Origin: Mangrovicoccus sp. HB161399
GTDB lineage: Bacteria; Pseudomonadota; Alphaproteobacteria; Rhodobacterales; Rhodobacteraceae
Length of the DNA: 52,540 nucleotides
Reading direction: 5' to 3'
Assembly: GCF_013184745.1 (NCBI RefSeq)
Contig: NZ_JAATVU010000039.1
Location: 1-52,540 of the forward strand
Of this stretch, positions 24,813 to 33,869 are shown one piece after another (position 1 is the first letter of the stretch; each line of letters begins with the position of its first letter). The position numbers were made by a program, and so were the translations under genes. Below the pieces are notes generated by a model. It was not told the origin of the DNA. It did not search any database and saw nothing but the letters and a program-made list of their open reading frames with translations.

Positions 24813-25715
24813 TCAGCGGCGCAGCGATGCGAGCAGCGCGAGGAAAGCGCTTTCGTCCATCACCGCCACCTGCGCTCCGGCGGCCTGCATTTCCAGCACC
24901 TTGCGGTGCCTGCCGCTGATCACCGGCCCGCCCGGCGCGGCCATGTCGCGGTCGGCCACCACCAGATGGGTGAGCCCCGGCCCGATGGACGCCGCGGTTT
25001 CCAGCCCCGCCGCAGCCGCCATCACCGCGGCCTCGGTGCGGTCGAGCGCCAGCCGCCCGGTGAAGGCGACCCTGCCGCCGGCAAGCGGCCCGGCGGGATC
25101 CGGCACCGCGGCGGGCCGCCGCTTCCCCGCCCCGCCCCCTGCGGCAATCGCGCGGAAATCGCAGCCCAGCCGCGCCTCGGCCATCAGCACGACCTGCGCG
25201 GTGGCGCGCGCATCCTCGCCGGCATCGTGGTGCTCGAACTCGAGGTCGAGCCTCTGCTTCAGATGCGCCAGCCCATGGCCGCCATTGCCGCGGAACTCGG
25301 GCCAGGCGCGGCGCGCCATCAGCACGCTGTCATGCCAGGTCCAGCCCGGATGCGGCAGCCCCGCCAGGTCGCAGGCGGCATGGATCGCGCGTCGGTCGAA
25401 GCTGCTGTGCTGGATGACCGGCTGGCGGTCCAGCAGGCCGCGGAGCTCCGGCAGCAGCACGGCAAAGCGGGGCGCGCCGCGCACGGTTTCCGGCCCGATG
25501 CCGGTCAGCTGGATGTTGAAGGCGGAAAATCGGCAGGCCGGATCGACATAGGCCGCCCAGGTCTCGATCGCGCCGCCGTCGCGCACGCAGGCCAGGCCGA
25601 CCTGGCAGATGCTGGACGGATCGCTGCTGGCGGTCTCGACATCGAGGACCACGAAGCGGAAGCTGCCCTGCGGCAGGCGCATGCCCCCGGTTCCCGTGCC
25701 ATCCCTGCCGGTCAT
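24813..25715 (-). CDS. DnaQ-like 3'-5' exonuclease with C-terminal BRCT domain
   Basis: A 300-residue two-domain protein. The DEDD exonuclease domain shows Exo I as FVVLDVETAS (Asp25, Glu27), Exo II as QHSSFDRRAI near 100 and Exo III as HHDAGEDARATAQVV near 160. The C-terminal BRCT-like domain (GRVAFTGRLALDRTEAAVMA to ALLASLRR, about 215-300) is the form found in NAD-dependent ligases and PolIII epsilon-like proteins. GGAGAG precedes ATG 25715. It probably trims DNA in repair; the partner is unknown. Confidence 0.85.
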   Translation of the reverse strand: MTGRDGTGTGGMRLPQGSFRFVVLDVETASSDPSSICQVGLACVRDGGAIETWAAYVDPACRFSAFNIQLTGIGPETVRGAPRFAVLLPELRGLLDRQPVIQHSSFDRRAIHAACDLAGLPHPGWTWHDSVLMARRAWPEFRGNGGHGLAHLKQRLDLEFEHHDAGEDARATAQVVLMAEARLGCDFRAIAAGGGAGKRRPAAVPDPAGPLAGGRVAFTGRLALDRTEAAVMAAAAGLETAASIGPGLTHLVVADRDMAAPGGPVISGRHRKVLEMQAAGAQVAVMDESAFLALLASLRR

Positions 25716-25785
25716 CTGCGTCTCTCCTGCCTCTGCGCTCCGGCCGGGCATAGCCTTGCGCGGCGCCCCCGGCAAGGCGGCGGCA

Positions 25786-26001
25786 TCAGGACGCGTCCTG
25801 CGGCTTCCGGCAGATCTTGGGGGGCTTGCCGTCCCCGGTCCGGGTTTCGGCACCGCAATTCATGCAGATGAAATAGCGCCCGGCCTCGCTGTCCTTGGAG
25901 CGGTTCTCGCGCCAGCGGCAATCCTTCACCGCCTGGCGCGACCGGAAGGTGACGGCCATCCAGACGACGACGGCGATCAGGAGGAAGATGAAGACGAACA
26001 T
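25786..26001 (-). CDS. Small membrane-anchored protein with C-x-x-C motif
   Basis: A 71-residue protein: one N-terminal membrane span (MFVFIFLLIAVVVWMAVTF), a basic stretch (RSRQAVKDCRWRENRSKD), then YFICMNCGAETRTGDGKPPKIC, a half zinc-ribbon-like Cys arrangement. Its C-terminus probably faces the cytoplasm. No strong ribosome-binding site is visible. It lies 70 bases upstream of the exonuclease gene on the same strand. Function unknown. Confidence 0.65.
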   Translation of the reverse strand: MFVFIFLLIAVVVWMAVTFRSRQAVKDCRWRENRSKDSEAGRYFICMNCGAETRTGDGKPPKICRKPQDAS

Positions 26002-26079
26002 GGAAAGGTACTGCTTCCTGTACTTGAACCGGCTGGCCGGGAATGTCCGGATTGGAACCGGAGATTGCAAGGAAAGCGC

Positions 26080-26790
26080 ATGGCACATCCCGAAACTTTG
26101 ACTGTGCTCCGCCGCCGACGGATGGCGCTGGCCCGTATGTCCCGGATCAGCCCGGCGGCCGCGCCGGTCCTGGTGCATGACCCGGTTGCCCAGCTTCCGG
26201 TCCATGGCGGCGGCACGGTGCGGCGCTTCCGCGGCAGCGCCTTCGTGTGGGAACGCGGCTTCGACGGCGTCGACCCGAAGGACGCCTGCAGCGTCTGGGT
26301 GGCGTCGGACGACCGCGGCTATGCCGACATCTACCGGGCCTTCCTTGCCGAGATCTACGGGCTCGCGGATTTCAGCTGCCTCACGCGCAGCGCCCCCGCC
26401 GCCGAGCGCCACGAAATCGACCATGTCTCCGGGCGGGTCCTGCTGGCGGACAACTATGCCGACGCCAGGTCGGGCAGCCCGATCTCCGCGGACAGCCAGC
26501 GCTACCACCTGATCGAGGCCGTCCCGGCCCGCGCCAACAGCAGCAGCGGCGGAGGCGAGAAGAAGATGTCTCGGTCGCATGTCGTCTCGGCCTTCCAGCG
26601 CAGGCAGCGCCTGCTGAACTGGACGCAGCTCGTCAAGCTCTACGGCCTGATGACGCCGCGCAGCCGGGCCGACGCGCAGCGCTATGCCGAGGCCCTGCGC
26701 GTGATGTCGGCGGACGGCTGGAGCGAAGACGAGATCCGGACCGGGCTCGACGGGCTCTTCGACCTGGCGGGACACCGCCGTCCGGAATGA
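26080..26790 (+). CDS. Conserved-looking hypothetical protein
   Basis: A 236-residue protein without signal peptide or membrane span. It has a basic N-terminus, a central part with VWVASDDRGYADIYRAFLAE and EIDHVSGRVLLADNYADARS, a Ser/Gly linker (ANSSSGGGEKK), and a helical C-terminal region (RRQRLLNWTQLVKLYGLMT to LDGLFDLAG). AAGGAAAG precedes ATG 26080. The HEIDHV...LLADNY pattern resembles HNH-like neighbourhoods of phage or mobile genes, but not closely enough to name. Transcription ends at a strong hairpin shared with sdhB. Confidence 0.6.
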   Translation: MAHPETLTVLRRRRMALARMSRISPAAAPVLVHDPVAQLPVHGGGTVRRFRGSAFVWERGFDGVDPKDACSVWVASDDRGYADIYRAFLAEIYGLADFSCLTRSAPAAERHEIDHVSGRVLLADNYADARSGSPISADSQRYHLIEAVPARANSSSGGGEKKMSRSHVVSAFQRRQRLLNWTQLVKLYGLMTPRSRADAQRYAEALRVMSADGWSEDEIRTGLDGLFDLAGHRRPE

Positions 26791-26793
26791 GAA

Positions 26794-26822
26794 CGGGCCG
26801 CGGCTGGGAAAGCCGCGGCCCG
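26794..26822. terminator. Bidirectional hairpin between hypothetical gene and sdhB
   Basis: CGGGCCGCGGCT (26794-26805) and AGCCGCGGCCCG (26811-26822) form a perfect 12 bp stem with a 5-base loop. It sits in the 58-base gap between convergent genes and probably ends both transcripts, although T-tracts are absent. Confidence 0.7.
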
Positions 26823-26848
26823 CGCATTCCTGTCCCGCAGGGACGGGA

Positions 26849-27628
26849 TCAGTACTGGCGTTCCACCATCATCTTCTTGATCGACGCGATCGCCTTGGCC
26901 GGGTTCAGGCCTTTCGGGCAGGTCTGCGTGCAGTTCATGATGGTGTGGCAGCGGTAGAGCTTGAACGGGTCCTCCAGCGCGTCGAGACGCTCGCCGGTGG
27001 CCTCGTCGCGGCTGTCGATCAGCCAGCGGTAGGCATGCAGCAGCGCCGCCGGGCCGAGATAGCGGTCGCCGTTCCACCAGTAGCTCGGGCAGGAGGTCGA
27101 GCAGCTGGCGCACATCACGCATTCATAGAGGCCGTCGAGCTTCTTGCGGTCCTCGATGGACTGCCTCCACTCCTTGGCGGGGCGGTTGGTCTTGGTTTCC
27201 AGCCAGGGCATGATCGAGGCATGCTGGGCGTAGAAATGGGTCAGGTCGGGGATCAGGTCCTTGACCACCGGCATGTGCGGCAGCGGGTAGATGCGCACGT
27301 CGCCCTTGATCTCGTCGAGGCCGTAGATGCAGGCCAGCGTGTTGATCCCGTCGATGTTCATCGCGCAGGACCCGCAGATGCCCTCGCGGCAGGACCGGCG
27401 GAAGGTCAGGGTCGGGTCGACCTCGTTCTTGATCTTGATCAGCGCGTCCAGGACCATCGGACCGCATTTGTCCATGTCCAGGAAATAGGTGTCGACCCGC
27501 GGGTTCTGGCCGTCATCCGGGTTCCAGCGGTAGATCTGGAACTTGCGGACATTGGTCGCGCCTTCCGGCTTCGGCCACGTCTTGCCCGTGGTGATCTTGG
27601 AGTTCTTCGGCAGCGTGAACTGAACCAT
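26849..27628 (-). CDS. sdhB: Succinate dehydrogenase iron-sulfur subunit
   Basis: A 259-residue subunit of respiratory complex II. The 2Fe-2S motif reads CREGICGSC with a further Cys in NTLACIYG; the 4Fe-4S and 3Fe-4S motifs read [13 protein letters not shown] and [14 protein letters not shown]. It carries electrons from SdhA flavin to the membrane quinone site. It is separated from the upstream GT61 gene by 121 bases holding a hairpin, so it might have its own promoter or depend on readthrough. Confidence 0.97.
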   Translation of the reverse strand: MVQFTLPKNSKITTGKTWPKPEGATNVRKFQIYRWNPDDGQNPRVDTYFLDMDKCGPMVLDALIKIKNEVDPTLTFRRSCREGICGSCAMNIDGINTLACIYGLDEIKGDVRIYPLPHMPVVKDLIPDLTHFYAQHASIMPWLETKTNRPAKEWRQSIEDRKKLDGLYECVMCASCSTSCPSYWWNGDRYLGPAALLHAYRWLIDSRDEATGERLDALEDPFKLYRCHTIMNCTQTCPKGLNPAKAIASIKKMMVERQY

Positions 27629-27671
27629 GAATCTACCCTTTCTTCGCGGCGCTTTCCGCCCTGGCTTCGAT

Positions 27672-27690
27672 GGGCGGCCTCCGGCCGCCC
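27672..27690 (-). promoter_or_regulatory. Hairpin in the GT61-sdhB gap
   Basis: GGGCGGCC (27672-27679) and GGCCGCCC (27683-27690) form a perfect 8 bp stem with a 3-base loop, 44 bases before the sdhB start. It could be an mRNA-processing or partial termination site that sets sdhB expression separately. Confidence 0.45.
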
Positions 27691-27749
27691 GCGTTGCATG
27701 TCCTGCGCGCGGCTGCGCGCGATCCTGTGTTGCGGCGGGACGCGCCCGC

Positions 27750-29048
27750 TCATTCGGCCGCGGTCCGGCGGCGGGCGGCGCGGACTTCCGCGCCGCGCTC
27801 GGCCGCCCGCCTCAGAAGCGGCACGTATTCGGTCAGCCCCGATCCCATCAGGCTGCCTTCCATCAGGCGCAGCCGTTCGGCATAGGTCGAGGGATGGGCC
27901 TGGGCCGAAATCGCGTCGCCCCAGGCTTCCAGATCGGCCAGCTGCAGCCGCTCGTAGGCTTCGGCGTCCCAGCCCGGCCGCAGGTCGGTCCCGGCGGCAG
28001 CCAGACCGTCGAGCAGGAGGTCCTGATCGAAGAAGGCGAAGGCGCGCCAGCGCTCGGACACGCCCGAGGGCGAGATCGAGAACAGAACGTTGGCCCGCAC
28101 CGGGTCGATGTAGCTCAGCCGGTCGCAGCGCGGCTCCAGCCCGTCGCGCACCAGCTGCATGCCCTTGCGGCGCGAGATCACCGTGATCTCCTGCGGCAGA
28201 TGCCCCAGAAGCTGGCGCACATGCATCGCCGAGCCTTCGGCGAAGATCAGCCGCCGCGCCCGCGCGAAGGCGGCCAGCTGCGCCCCGATGCTCATGGTCT
28301 CGGGCCAGATCACCTCCACCCCGGCGGCCTGCATCCGCTCGACCAGATAGCTCTCTCCCGGCAGCGGGATCGAATAGGGGTCGAGCCGCGAGCGCGAGAC
28401 ATAGACCGTGTCCGCGGTGCCGGTCTCCAGCCCGCGCTCTTCCTGCAGGAGCGCGAGCGCCTCGAGATATTCCGGCAGCGGCCCGCACCAGCGGTAGCTG
28501 GCGAGGCTGGCGGGCTGTCCCGAAGGCTGGAACTGCTCGCCCTGGCGGAACACGCAGAGATCGCGTGCCGCCAGCGGGCGGTGGCGGATGAAGCGCACCT
28601 TGTCCCGCGGCAGGCCGAACCAGTCGCAGATGCCCCAGAAATAGCCCGGCACCTGATCTTCGCCCATGCCCTTCGGCAGGGTGAAGACGCAGGTCGCCTC
28701 CGGCATCGCCAGCCGCGTGAACAGCACGCGCTGGAACTGCTCTGCCAGGGTGTGGCCGAAATGGCTCATCACTCCGCCGCACCAGGCCAGCGGCCCGTCC
28801 GACGTCTGCTCGGGGCGCTCCGACCGCGCCGGGGCCTTGCGCCCGGGGCTGCCGTTGACCCAGTGCAGGGCCAGGTCGTCCGCCTCCATCCGCGTCCGGT
28901 CCGGCCCGGCGGGCCAGCCGCGCTTGCTGTCGGCAGGCTCGATGCGGATGTCGCGGAAACGGCGCATGAACTCGGGACGCCGGAGCGCCGCGGCCAGGGC
29001 GGCACGCCGTGCCTCCCGGCCTTCGGCGATGGGCGCGGCCCCGCTCAT
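27750..29048 (-). CDS. Glycosyltransferase family 61-like (DUF563) protein
   Basis: A 432-residue protein with the GT61/DUF563 pattern: an N-terminal region with [10 protein letters not shown] and [17 protein letters not shown], then [20 protein letters not shown], the helix [20 protein letters not shown], and [20 protein letters not shown] near residue 260. No membrane span is evident. Relatives transfer sugars to polysaccharides or proteins. It overlaps the lipoprotein gene (ATGA), which in turn overlaps sdhA, so it is expressed with succinate dehydrogenase. No functional link to complex II is known to me. Confidence 0.75.
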   Translation of the reverse strand: MSGAAPIAEGREARRAALAAALRRPEFMRRFRDIRIEPADSKRGWPAGPDRTRMEADDLALHWVNGSPGRKAPARSERPEQTSDGPLAWCGGVMSHFGHTLAEQFQRVLFTRLAMPEATCVFTLPKGMGEDQVPGYFWGICDWFGLPRDKVRFIRHRPLAARDLCVFRQGEQFQPSGQPASLASYRWCGPLPEYLEALALLQEERGLETGTADTVYVSRSRLDPYSIPLPGESYLVERMQAAGVEVIWPETMSIGAQLAAFARARRLIFAEGSAMHVRQLLGHLPQEITVISRRKGMQLVRDGLEPRCDRLSYIDPVRANVLFSISPSGVSERWRAFAFFDQDLLLDGLAAAGTDLRPGWDAEAYERLQLADLEAWGDAISAQAHPSTYAERLRLMEGSLMGSGLTEYVPLLRRAAERGAEVRAARRRTAAE

Positions 29049-29371
29049 CTCAGCGGCGGCAGATCGTTGCCGCGCAGGCAGGCTTCTGCCGCGGGACGGT
29101 TGGCGATGGCGATGGCCAGGGTGCGGCGGCTCTTCTCGTTCACCGTCTTCGCCTTGCCGGCGAGGATCATCAGCTCCTCGCCGGTGGCATTCTCGGCGAC
29201 GCAATCGGCCACCTCCGCCGCGGCGGAGGCCGGATAGTCAGGGAAGCTCGCGGCGATGGATCCCGCCGCGAACGGTTCGGCTGCCTGGCGGTCCTCCGCC
29301 GTCGGCGTGCCCGGCTCCTCAGCGGCGCAGGCCGCGAGAAGCAGGACCAGGGAAACCGCCAGCGCCCGCAT
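29045..29371 (-). CDS. Small predicted lipoprotein in the sdh operon
   Basis: A 108-residue protein with a lipoprotein signal ([19 protein letters not shown]; lipobox LAAC, lipidated Cys15). A short mature domain contains a Cys pair (ADCVAENATGEELMILAGKA, then AACLRG). Its ATG overlaps the sdhA stop as TGATG and its own stop overlaps the GT61 start. It is probably anchored in the outer or inner membrane facing the periplasm. I recall an uncharacterised gene at this position in related sdh operons. Confidence 0.75.
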   Translation of the reverse strand: MRALAVSLVLLLAACAAEEPGTPTAEDRQAAEPFAAGSIAASFPDYPASAAAEVADCVAENATGEELMILAGKAKTVNEKSRRTLAIAIANRPAAEACLRGNDLPPLR

Positions 29372-31173
29372 CAGAAGGTCCGCGCCTTCGGCGCGATGGT
29401 CTTCAGGCTGATTCCGCCTTCGGCCTCGGTGGTCAGCGGATCCTTGATCACCGGACGGTAGGTCAGGTCCACCGCGTTCCCGTCCACCCGCATGACGGAA
29501 TGGACGCGCCACTTCTCGTCGTCCCGCTCCGGATAGTCCTCGTGGGCATGCGCCCCGCGGCTCTCGTGGCGGGCTTCGGCGCCGACGATGGTCGCCAGCG
29601 CGTTCGGCATCAGGTTGGTCAGCTCGAGCGTCTCCATCAGGTCCGAGTTCCAGACCAGCGAGGTGTCGGTGACCTTCAGGTCGCCGAGCTTGCCTGCGAT
29701 GGCGGTCATCTTCTCGACGCCTTCCTTCAGCGAGTCCGAGGCACGGAACACGGCCGCATCCGCCTGCATGGTGCGCTGCATTTCCAGGCGCAGATCCGCC
29801 GTCGGCGTGCCGCCCTGGGCATGGCGAAGGCCGTCGAAGCGGTCGAAGGCCTTGTCGATTTCCGACGCCGGCGCCTTCGGGATCGCCGAATTGCGGTCGA
29901 TCACCTCGCCCGCGCGGATCGCGGCGGCACGGCCGAAGACCACGAGGTCGATCAGCGAGTTGGAGCCGAGGCGGTTCGCGCCGTGCACCGAGGCGCAGCC
30001 GGCCTCGCCCACGGCCATCAGGCCCGGAACGACGGCGGTCGGGTTCTCGGCGGTCGGGTTCAGCACTTCGCCCCAGTAGTTGGTCGGAATGCCGCCCATG
30101 TTGTAGTGGACCGTCGGCAGGACCGGGATCGGCTCCTTGTTCAGGTCCACGCCGGCGAAGATCTTGGCGCTTTCCGAAATGCCCGGCAGGCGCTCGGCCA
30201 GCGTTTCCGGCGGCAGGTGGTTGAGGTGAAGGAAGATGTGGTCCTTGTGCTCGCCCACGCCGCGGCCTTCGCGGATCTCCATGGTCATCGAGCGGCTGAC
30301 ATAGTCGCGCGGCGCCAGGTCCTTGTAGGTCGGCGCGTAGCGTTCCATGAACCGCTCGCCTTCCGAGTTGGTCAGGTAGCCGCCCTCGCCGCGGGCACCC
30401 TCGGTGATCAGGCAGCCCGAGCCGTAGATGCCGGTCGGGTGGAACTGCACGAATTCCATGTCCTGCAGCGCCAGGCCAGCGCGCGCCACCATGCCGCCGC
30501 CGTCGCCGGTGCAGGTATGCGCGGAGGTCGCCGAGAAATACGCCCGGCCGTAGCCGCCGGTGGCCAGGACGACCATCTTGGCGTTGAAGACATGCATGGT
30601 GCCGTCATCGAGCTTCCAGCACAGCACGCCCTTGCAGACGCCGTCCTCCATCAGCAGGTCGATGGCGAAGTATTCGATGTAGAATTCCGCGTTGTTCTTC
30701 AGCGACTGGCCATAGAGCGTGTGCAGGATGGCGTGGCCGGTGCGGTCGGCCGCGGCGCAGGTGCGCTGCACGGGCGGGCCTTCGCCGAATTCGGTGGTGT
30801 GGCCGCCGAAGGGACGCTGGTAGATCTTGCCTTCCTCGGTGCGCGAGAACGGCACGCCGTAGTGCTCCAGCTCGTAGACCGCGGCGGGCGCGGAGCGGGC
30901 CAGGTATTCCATCGCATCGGTGTCGCCGAGCCAGTCGGAGCCCTTGACGGTGTCGTACATGTGCCACTGCCAGCTGTCCGGGCCCATGTTCGACAGCGAG
31001 GCGGCGATGCCGCCCTGGGCTGCGACGGTGTGCGAGCGGGTCGGGAAGACCTTGGTCACGCAGGCGGTCTTCAGACCCTGCTCTGCCATGCCCAGGGTCG
31101 CGCGGAGACCTGCCCCGCCAGCACCGACCACCACGACGTCGTAATCGTGGGATTCGTATTCGTAGGAAGCCAT
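29371..31173 (-). CDS. sdhA: Succinate dehydrogenase flavoprotein subunit
   Basis: A 600-residue flavoprotein that oxidises succinate to fumarate. The FAD-binding loop is [20 protein letters not shown] near residue 11; the covalent-flavin His is in [11 protein letters not shown]; substrate-binding motifs [20 protein letters not shown] and the C-terminal [14 protein letters not shown] stretch are intact. It follows sdhD by 23 bases and is coupled to the lipoprotein gene downstream. Confidence 0.97.
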   Translation of the reverse strand: MASYEYESHDYDVVVVGAGGAGLRATLGMAEQGLKTACVTKVFPTRSHTVAAQGGIAASLSNMGPDSWQWHMYDTVKGSDWLGDTDAMEYLARSAPAAVYELEHYGVPFSRTEEGKIYQRPFGGHTTEFGEGPPVQRTCAAADRTGHAILHTLYGQSLKNNAEFYIEYFAIDLLMEDGVCKGVLCWKLDDGTMHVFNAKMVVLATGGYGRAYFSATSAHTCTGDGGGMVARAGLALQDMEFVQFHPTGIYGSGCLITEGARGEGGYLTNSEGERFMERYAPTYKDLAPRDYVSRSMTMEIREGRGVGEHKDHIFLHLNHLPPETLAERLPGISESAKIFAGVDLNKEPIPVLPTVHYNMGGIPTNYWGEVLNPTAENPTAVVPGLMAVGEAGCASVHGANRLGSNSLIDLVVFGRAAAIRAGEVIDRNSAIPKAPASEIDKAFDRFDGLRHAQGGTPTADLRLEMQRTMQADAAVFRASDSLKEGVEKMTAIAGKLGDLKVTDTSLVWNSDLMETLELTNLMPNALATIVGAEARHESRGAHAHEDYPERDDEKWRVHSVMRVDGNAVDLTYRPVIKDPLTTEAEGGISLKTIAPKARTF

Positions 31174-31196
31174 TGTCTTCGTATGCTCCGTCTTCT

Positions 31197-31568
31197 TCAG
31201 AGGGCCAGGCGCGCGAGCGCGAACAGCCCGCAGCCGATCGCGAAGTAGGACACGCAGGTGACGGCGATGACCAGCCACTCGCGGACCATGCCGTGCGTGT
31301 AGTCTTCCAGAACCATGCGCATGCCGCGGATGAAGTGCAGGAAGCCGACGGTGATCATCAGCCCGGCAATCACCGAGGGGAAGGGCTTCGCGAAATAGGC
31401 GATGACCTCTTCGTAGGGCTTGCCCAGCTGCGGCCCGAAGGTGAAGAGGAACAGCGGCGTCAGGATGAGCAGCCCGTAGGAGCTCATGGTCATGCGCCAG
31501 AAATTGTCGGTCCCGGTCTTGGCGGACCCCATGCCAACGGCGCGCTTGCGGTCGGTGTAGAATGCCAT
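31197..31568 (-). CDS. sdhD: Succinate dehydrogenase membrane anchor subunit
   Basis: A 123-residue protein with three membrane spans (around [29 protein letters not shown] and [20 protein letters not shown]). The quinone-site motif EDYTHGMVR contains Asp89 and Tyr90, matching the Asp-Tyr of SdhD proteins. Thirteen bases separate it from sdhC. Confidence 0.92.
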   Translation of the reverse strand: MAFYTDRKRAVGMGSAKTGTDNFWRMTMSSYGLLILTPLFLFTFGPQLGKPYEEVIAYFAKPFPSVIAGLMITVGFLHFIRGMRMVLEDYTHGMVREWLVIAVTCVSYFAIGCGLFALARLAL

Positions 31569-31581
31569 GATGCGCGTCTCC

Positions 31582-31971
31582 TTACACGATGATCGCGGTC
31601 AGCAGGGTCAGCACGACCGAACCGCCGATGACGATCTTGCCCAGCATCTGCGCCTTTTCCAGTTCCAGGCACTTGCCCGCGTCCCAGATCAGGTGGCGCA
31701 CGCCGGCCAGCGCGTGGTACCACAGCGCCCAGACCGAGAGGAACATGACGAGGTCGCCGAGGTAGCTGGTGACGATCCAGTCGACCATGCCGAAATATTC
31801 GGGTCCGGACGCGGCGGCCAGCAGCCACCAGACGCAGAGCAGAGCGCCCACGATGAGTCCGACGCCCGCGGCGCGGTTCAGGATGGACGTCACGGAGCCG
31901 ATCTGCGGCCGGTAGTACTGTCCAAGCATGAAGGGGGAAAGCGGCCGGTTGCCCCGGTTCACATCAGCCAT
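31582..31971 (-). CDS. sdhC: Succinate dehydrogenase cytochrome b556 subunit
   Basis: A 129-residue anchor with three membrane spans. The N-terminus MADVNRGNRPLSPFMLGQYY leads to the quinone-site region RPQIGSVTSILNRAAGVG. Where enterobacterial proteins have His-Arg this one has Asn-Arg. The heme-ligand region WYHALAGVRHLIWDAG keeps His86. GAGAGGG precedes the ATG. It is the first gene of the sdh operon and lies below the paired-palindrome operator at 32098-32132. Confidence 0.92.
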   Translation of the reverse strand: MADVNRGNRPLSPFMLGQYYRPQIGSVTSILNRAAGVGLIVGALLCVWWLLAAASGPEYFGMVDWIVTSYLGDLVMFLSVWALWYHALAGVRHLIWDAGKCLELEKAQMLGKIVIGGSVVLTLLTAIIV

Positions 31972-32097
31972 GGGTTGCCCTCTCGGAGTTACGCCTTTGG
32001 TCGTTGACTTCGGTCTTAGCACCTTTTGCGGTGTTGTCATCCGCCCCACAATCGCAAAAGCGCGATCTTTTGGCGCAATCAGCGCTAACGGGACCAG

Positions 32098-32132
32098 TTT
32101 GTGATCACACGATCCAAGAGTGTGATCACAAA
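32098..32132. promoter_or_regulatory. Paired-palindrome operator upstream of sdhC
   Basis: TTTGTGATCACAC, a 9-base spacer, then GTGTGATCACAAA: perfect 13 bp inverted arms. Each arm contains the self-complementary TGTGATCACA, with centres exactly 21 bp apart, two helical turns. The same arrangement occurs upstream of sucC. The centre lies about 144 bases before the sdhC start. GTGATCAC fits the yGT-N-ACr half-site pattern of GntR-type regulators, but the regulator is not encoded nearby and remains unidentified. Confidence 0.85.
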
Positions 32133-32593
32133 TAGGAATATGAGCAAAACTCTAAGGATTGCCCGGCGCCGCTGCGGCGCGGAATGAGTCGCGGAAGCGG
32201 GCCGGCCGCCTGCCGGAATCAGTCCGGACGGCAGTCCCGGCCGTGCTCCGGCAGGACCGTGATCGCAGGAGAAAGGGTGCAGGCGCCGCCTGCGGGCCGT
32301 CAACCGGCTCCGGCCGCGATGCCGACCGAGCGGCGGCTTCCGGCCCCGGTGCCGCCTTCCTGCGCAGCAGCCTTGCCGACCTGCCGAAATCCGCGCCGGT
32401 CGCGGCAGCCGGACGGCGGGAGCCGCCAAGGCACCATCCGACGCAACGGGACGGATCGCAGCCCCGGCATGGACCATCCATGCGAAAAGCGGGATTGATC
32501 GGAGGAAACGGGAGAAGCCGGCATCCCCGGAACGTGCGTTCATTGCCGCGCCGCAGGAAGGTGCACCGCCCCTTTCCGGGCGGTGCCGCAGTG
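32133..32593. other. Gene-free stretch between sdh control region and mch
   Basis: These 461 bases lie behind the mch stop and upstream of the sdh operator. Open frames on both strands are Arg/Pro/Gly-rich and without recognisable domains or ribosome-binding sites. The first 30 bases are AT-rich (AATAGGAATATGAGC) and could belong to the sdh regulatory region. I see nothing else. Confidence 0.6.
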
Positions 32594-33631
32594 TCAGAGC
32601 GGCATCAGCGCCCAGTAGTCGAGATCGAGCAGCACTTCTGGCAGGTACTTGCCGTCCTCGCCCTTCAGCTTGCCGGCCTCGGCGCCGGCCTTGACCGCCA
32701 CCAGCCGCAGCCGGATTGCGCCGACGCCGGGGGCGGAGGTCTCCACCTTGTCGAGCACCTCGGACCAGGCCTTGACCGTCAGCCCGGAGAAGGCCGGGTT
32801 GGCATGTGCCCCGCCGTTCAGCCCGACGATCATCTGCGCGTTCGCCAGACCGTTGAAGCTGAGCGCGCGCGCCAGGCTGATGATGTGCCCGCCATAGATC
32901 AGCCGCTGGCCGTCCGGGCGGAAGGTGGCGTCGAAATGGACCTTGGCCGTGTTCTGCCACAGCCGCGTGGCCATCATGTGCTCGGCCTCTTCCAGCGTGA
33001 CGCCGTCGACATGGTCGACGATCTCGCCGATCTCGTAATCCGCCATCCGGTGCGGCTCGCCCGCCAGGGCGAAATCATAGCGGGTGAAATGCAGGCCTTC
33101 GGGAATGGCGAGGGAGCCGGGATCGACGACCTTGGCCAGCTCCGGCACGACCGGCTCCGGCGCAGGCGCGTCGAGGTTGTTCTTGCGGACCATCACCCAG
33201 CGCACGTAGTCGAGCACGACCTCTTCGCGCTGGTTCAGCCCCTTGGAGCGGACATAGACCACGCCGGACTTGCCGTTCGAGTTCTCCCGGAGCCCGATCA
33301 CCTCGGAGGTCGAACGCAGCGTGTCGCCCGGCATCACCGGCTTGAGGAACCGTCCCTCGGCATAGCCCAGGTTGGCGACAGCGTTCAGCGAGATGTCCGG
33401 CACGGTCTTGCCGAAGACCACGTGGAAGGCGATCAGGTCGTCCATCGGCGAGGCCGCGAGACCGCTGGCCCGCGCGAACTCGTCCGAGGAATAGAGCGCA
33501 TGCCGCTCCGGGTAGAGCGCATGGTACATCGCCCGCTCGCCGCCCGACACGGTGCGCGGCACGGCGTGCTCGATCACCTGGCCGATGGAATAGTCCTCGA
33601 AGAACCGTCCCGGATTGGTCTTTGCTGCCAT
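32594..33631 (-). CDS. mch: Mesaconyl-CoA hydratase (beta-methylmalyl-CoA dehydratase)
   Basis: A 345-residue double-hotdog MaoC-type enzyme that hydrates mesaconyl-C1-CoA to beta-methylmalyl-CoA in the ethylmalonyl-CoA pathway. Diagnostic stretches are GRFFEDYSIGQVIEHAVPRT at the N-terminus, GRFLKPVMPGDTLRSTSEVI near 95 and FDATFRPDGQRLIYGGHIIS near 245. The ATG at 33631 follows GGGGAG; a GTG codon directly before it is not needed. It is the last gene of an mcl2-nnrU-DUF1737-mch unit, all late EMC functions or their companions. Confidence 0.93.
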   Translation of the reverse strand: MAAKTNPGRFFEDYSIGQVIEHAVPRTVSGGERAMYHALYPERHALYSSDEFARASGLAASPMDDLIAFHVVFGKTVPDISLNAVANLGYAEGRFLKPVMPGDTLRSTSEVIGLRENSNGKSGVVYVRSKGLNQREEVVLDYVRWVMVRKNNLDAPAPEPVVPELAKVVDPGSLAIPEGLHFTRYDFALAGEPHRMADYEIGEIVDHVDGVTLEEAEHMMATRLWQNTAKVHFDATFRPDGQRLIYGGHIISLARALSFNGLANAQMIVGLNGGAHANPAFSGLTVKAWSEVLDKVETSAPGVGAIRLRLVAVKAGAEAGKLKGEDGKYLPEVLLDLDYWALMPL

Positions 33632-33653
33632 CACTGCTCCCCCGATGGTGTCT

Positions 33654-33869
33654 CTATTGCTGTCCCAGCTTCATGTCCGGCGAATAGGGCGTGTCAATGT
33701 CCTTGGTCACCGCCTGGCCGCAGCGCATCACGCCGTTCGAGGCGTCGAAGGCGTATTGCGGGTCGCCATGCAGCTCCCAGCCCTTCGACAGCGCCTCGCT
33801 CACCTTGTGGCAGAAGGCCGAGGTGTCGTCCTCGGTCAGGAAACGGTAGATCTTCATGTCGTCTTTCAT
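33654..33869 (-). CDS. DUF1737 family small protein
   Basis: A 71-residue protein with the DUF1737 pattern MKIYRFLTEDDTSAFCHKVS, then ALSKGWELHGDPQYAFDASN and CGQAVTKD. The start at 33869 overlaps the nnrU stop (ATGA); an internal Met at residue 5 is an alternative. Function unknown. The short GWxLHG fold resembles small binding domains. Its position between nnrU and mch ties it to the EMC unit. Confidence 0.85.
   Translation of the reverse strand: MKDDMKIYRFLTEDDTSAFCHKVSEALSKGWELHGDPQYAFDASNGVMRCGQAVTKDIDTPYSPDMKLGQQ

Noticed and set aside
28666-31248. 860-codon plus-strand frame antisense to the GT61 gene, lipoprotein and sdhA
   Set aside because: Shadow of strong codon bias in sdhA on the other strand; His/Asp/Arg/Val-rich translation without any recognisable family.
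32098-32132. Canonical CRP/FNR site
   Set aside because: CRP sites are TGTGA-N6-TCACA; here TGTGA and TCACA abut with no spacer and the sites occur in pairs at 21 bp, so a different regulator type is more likely, though not proven.
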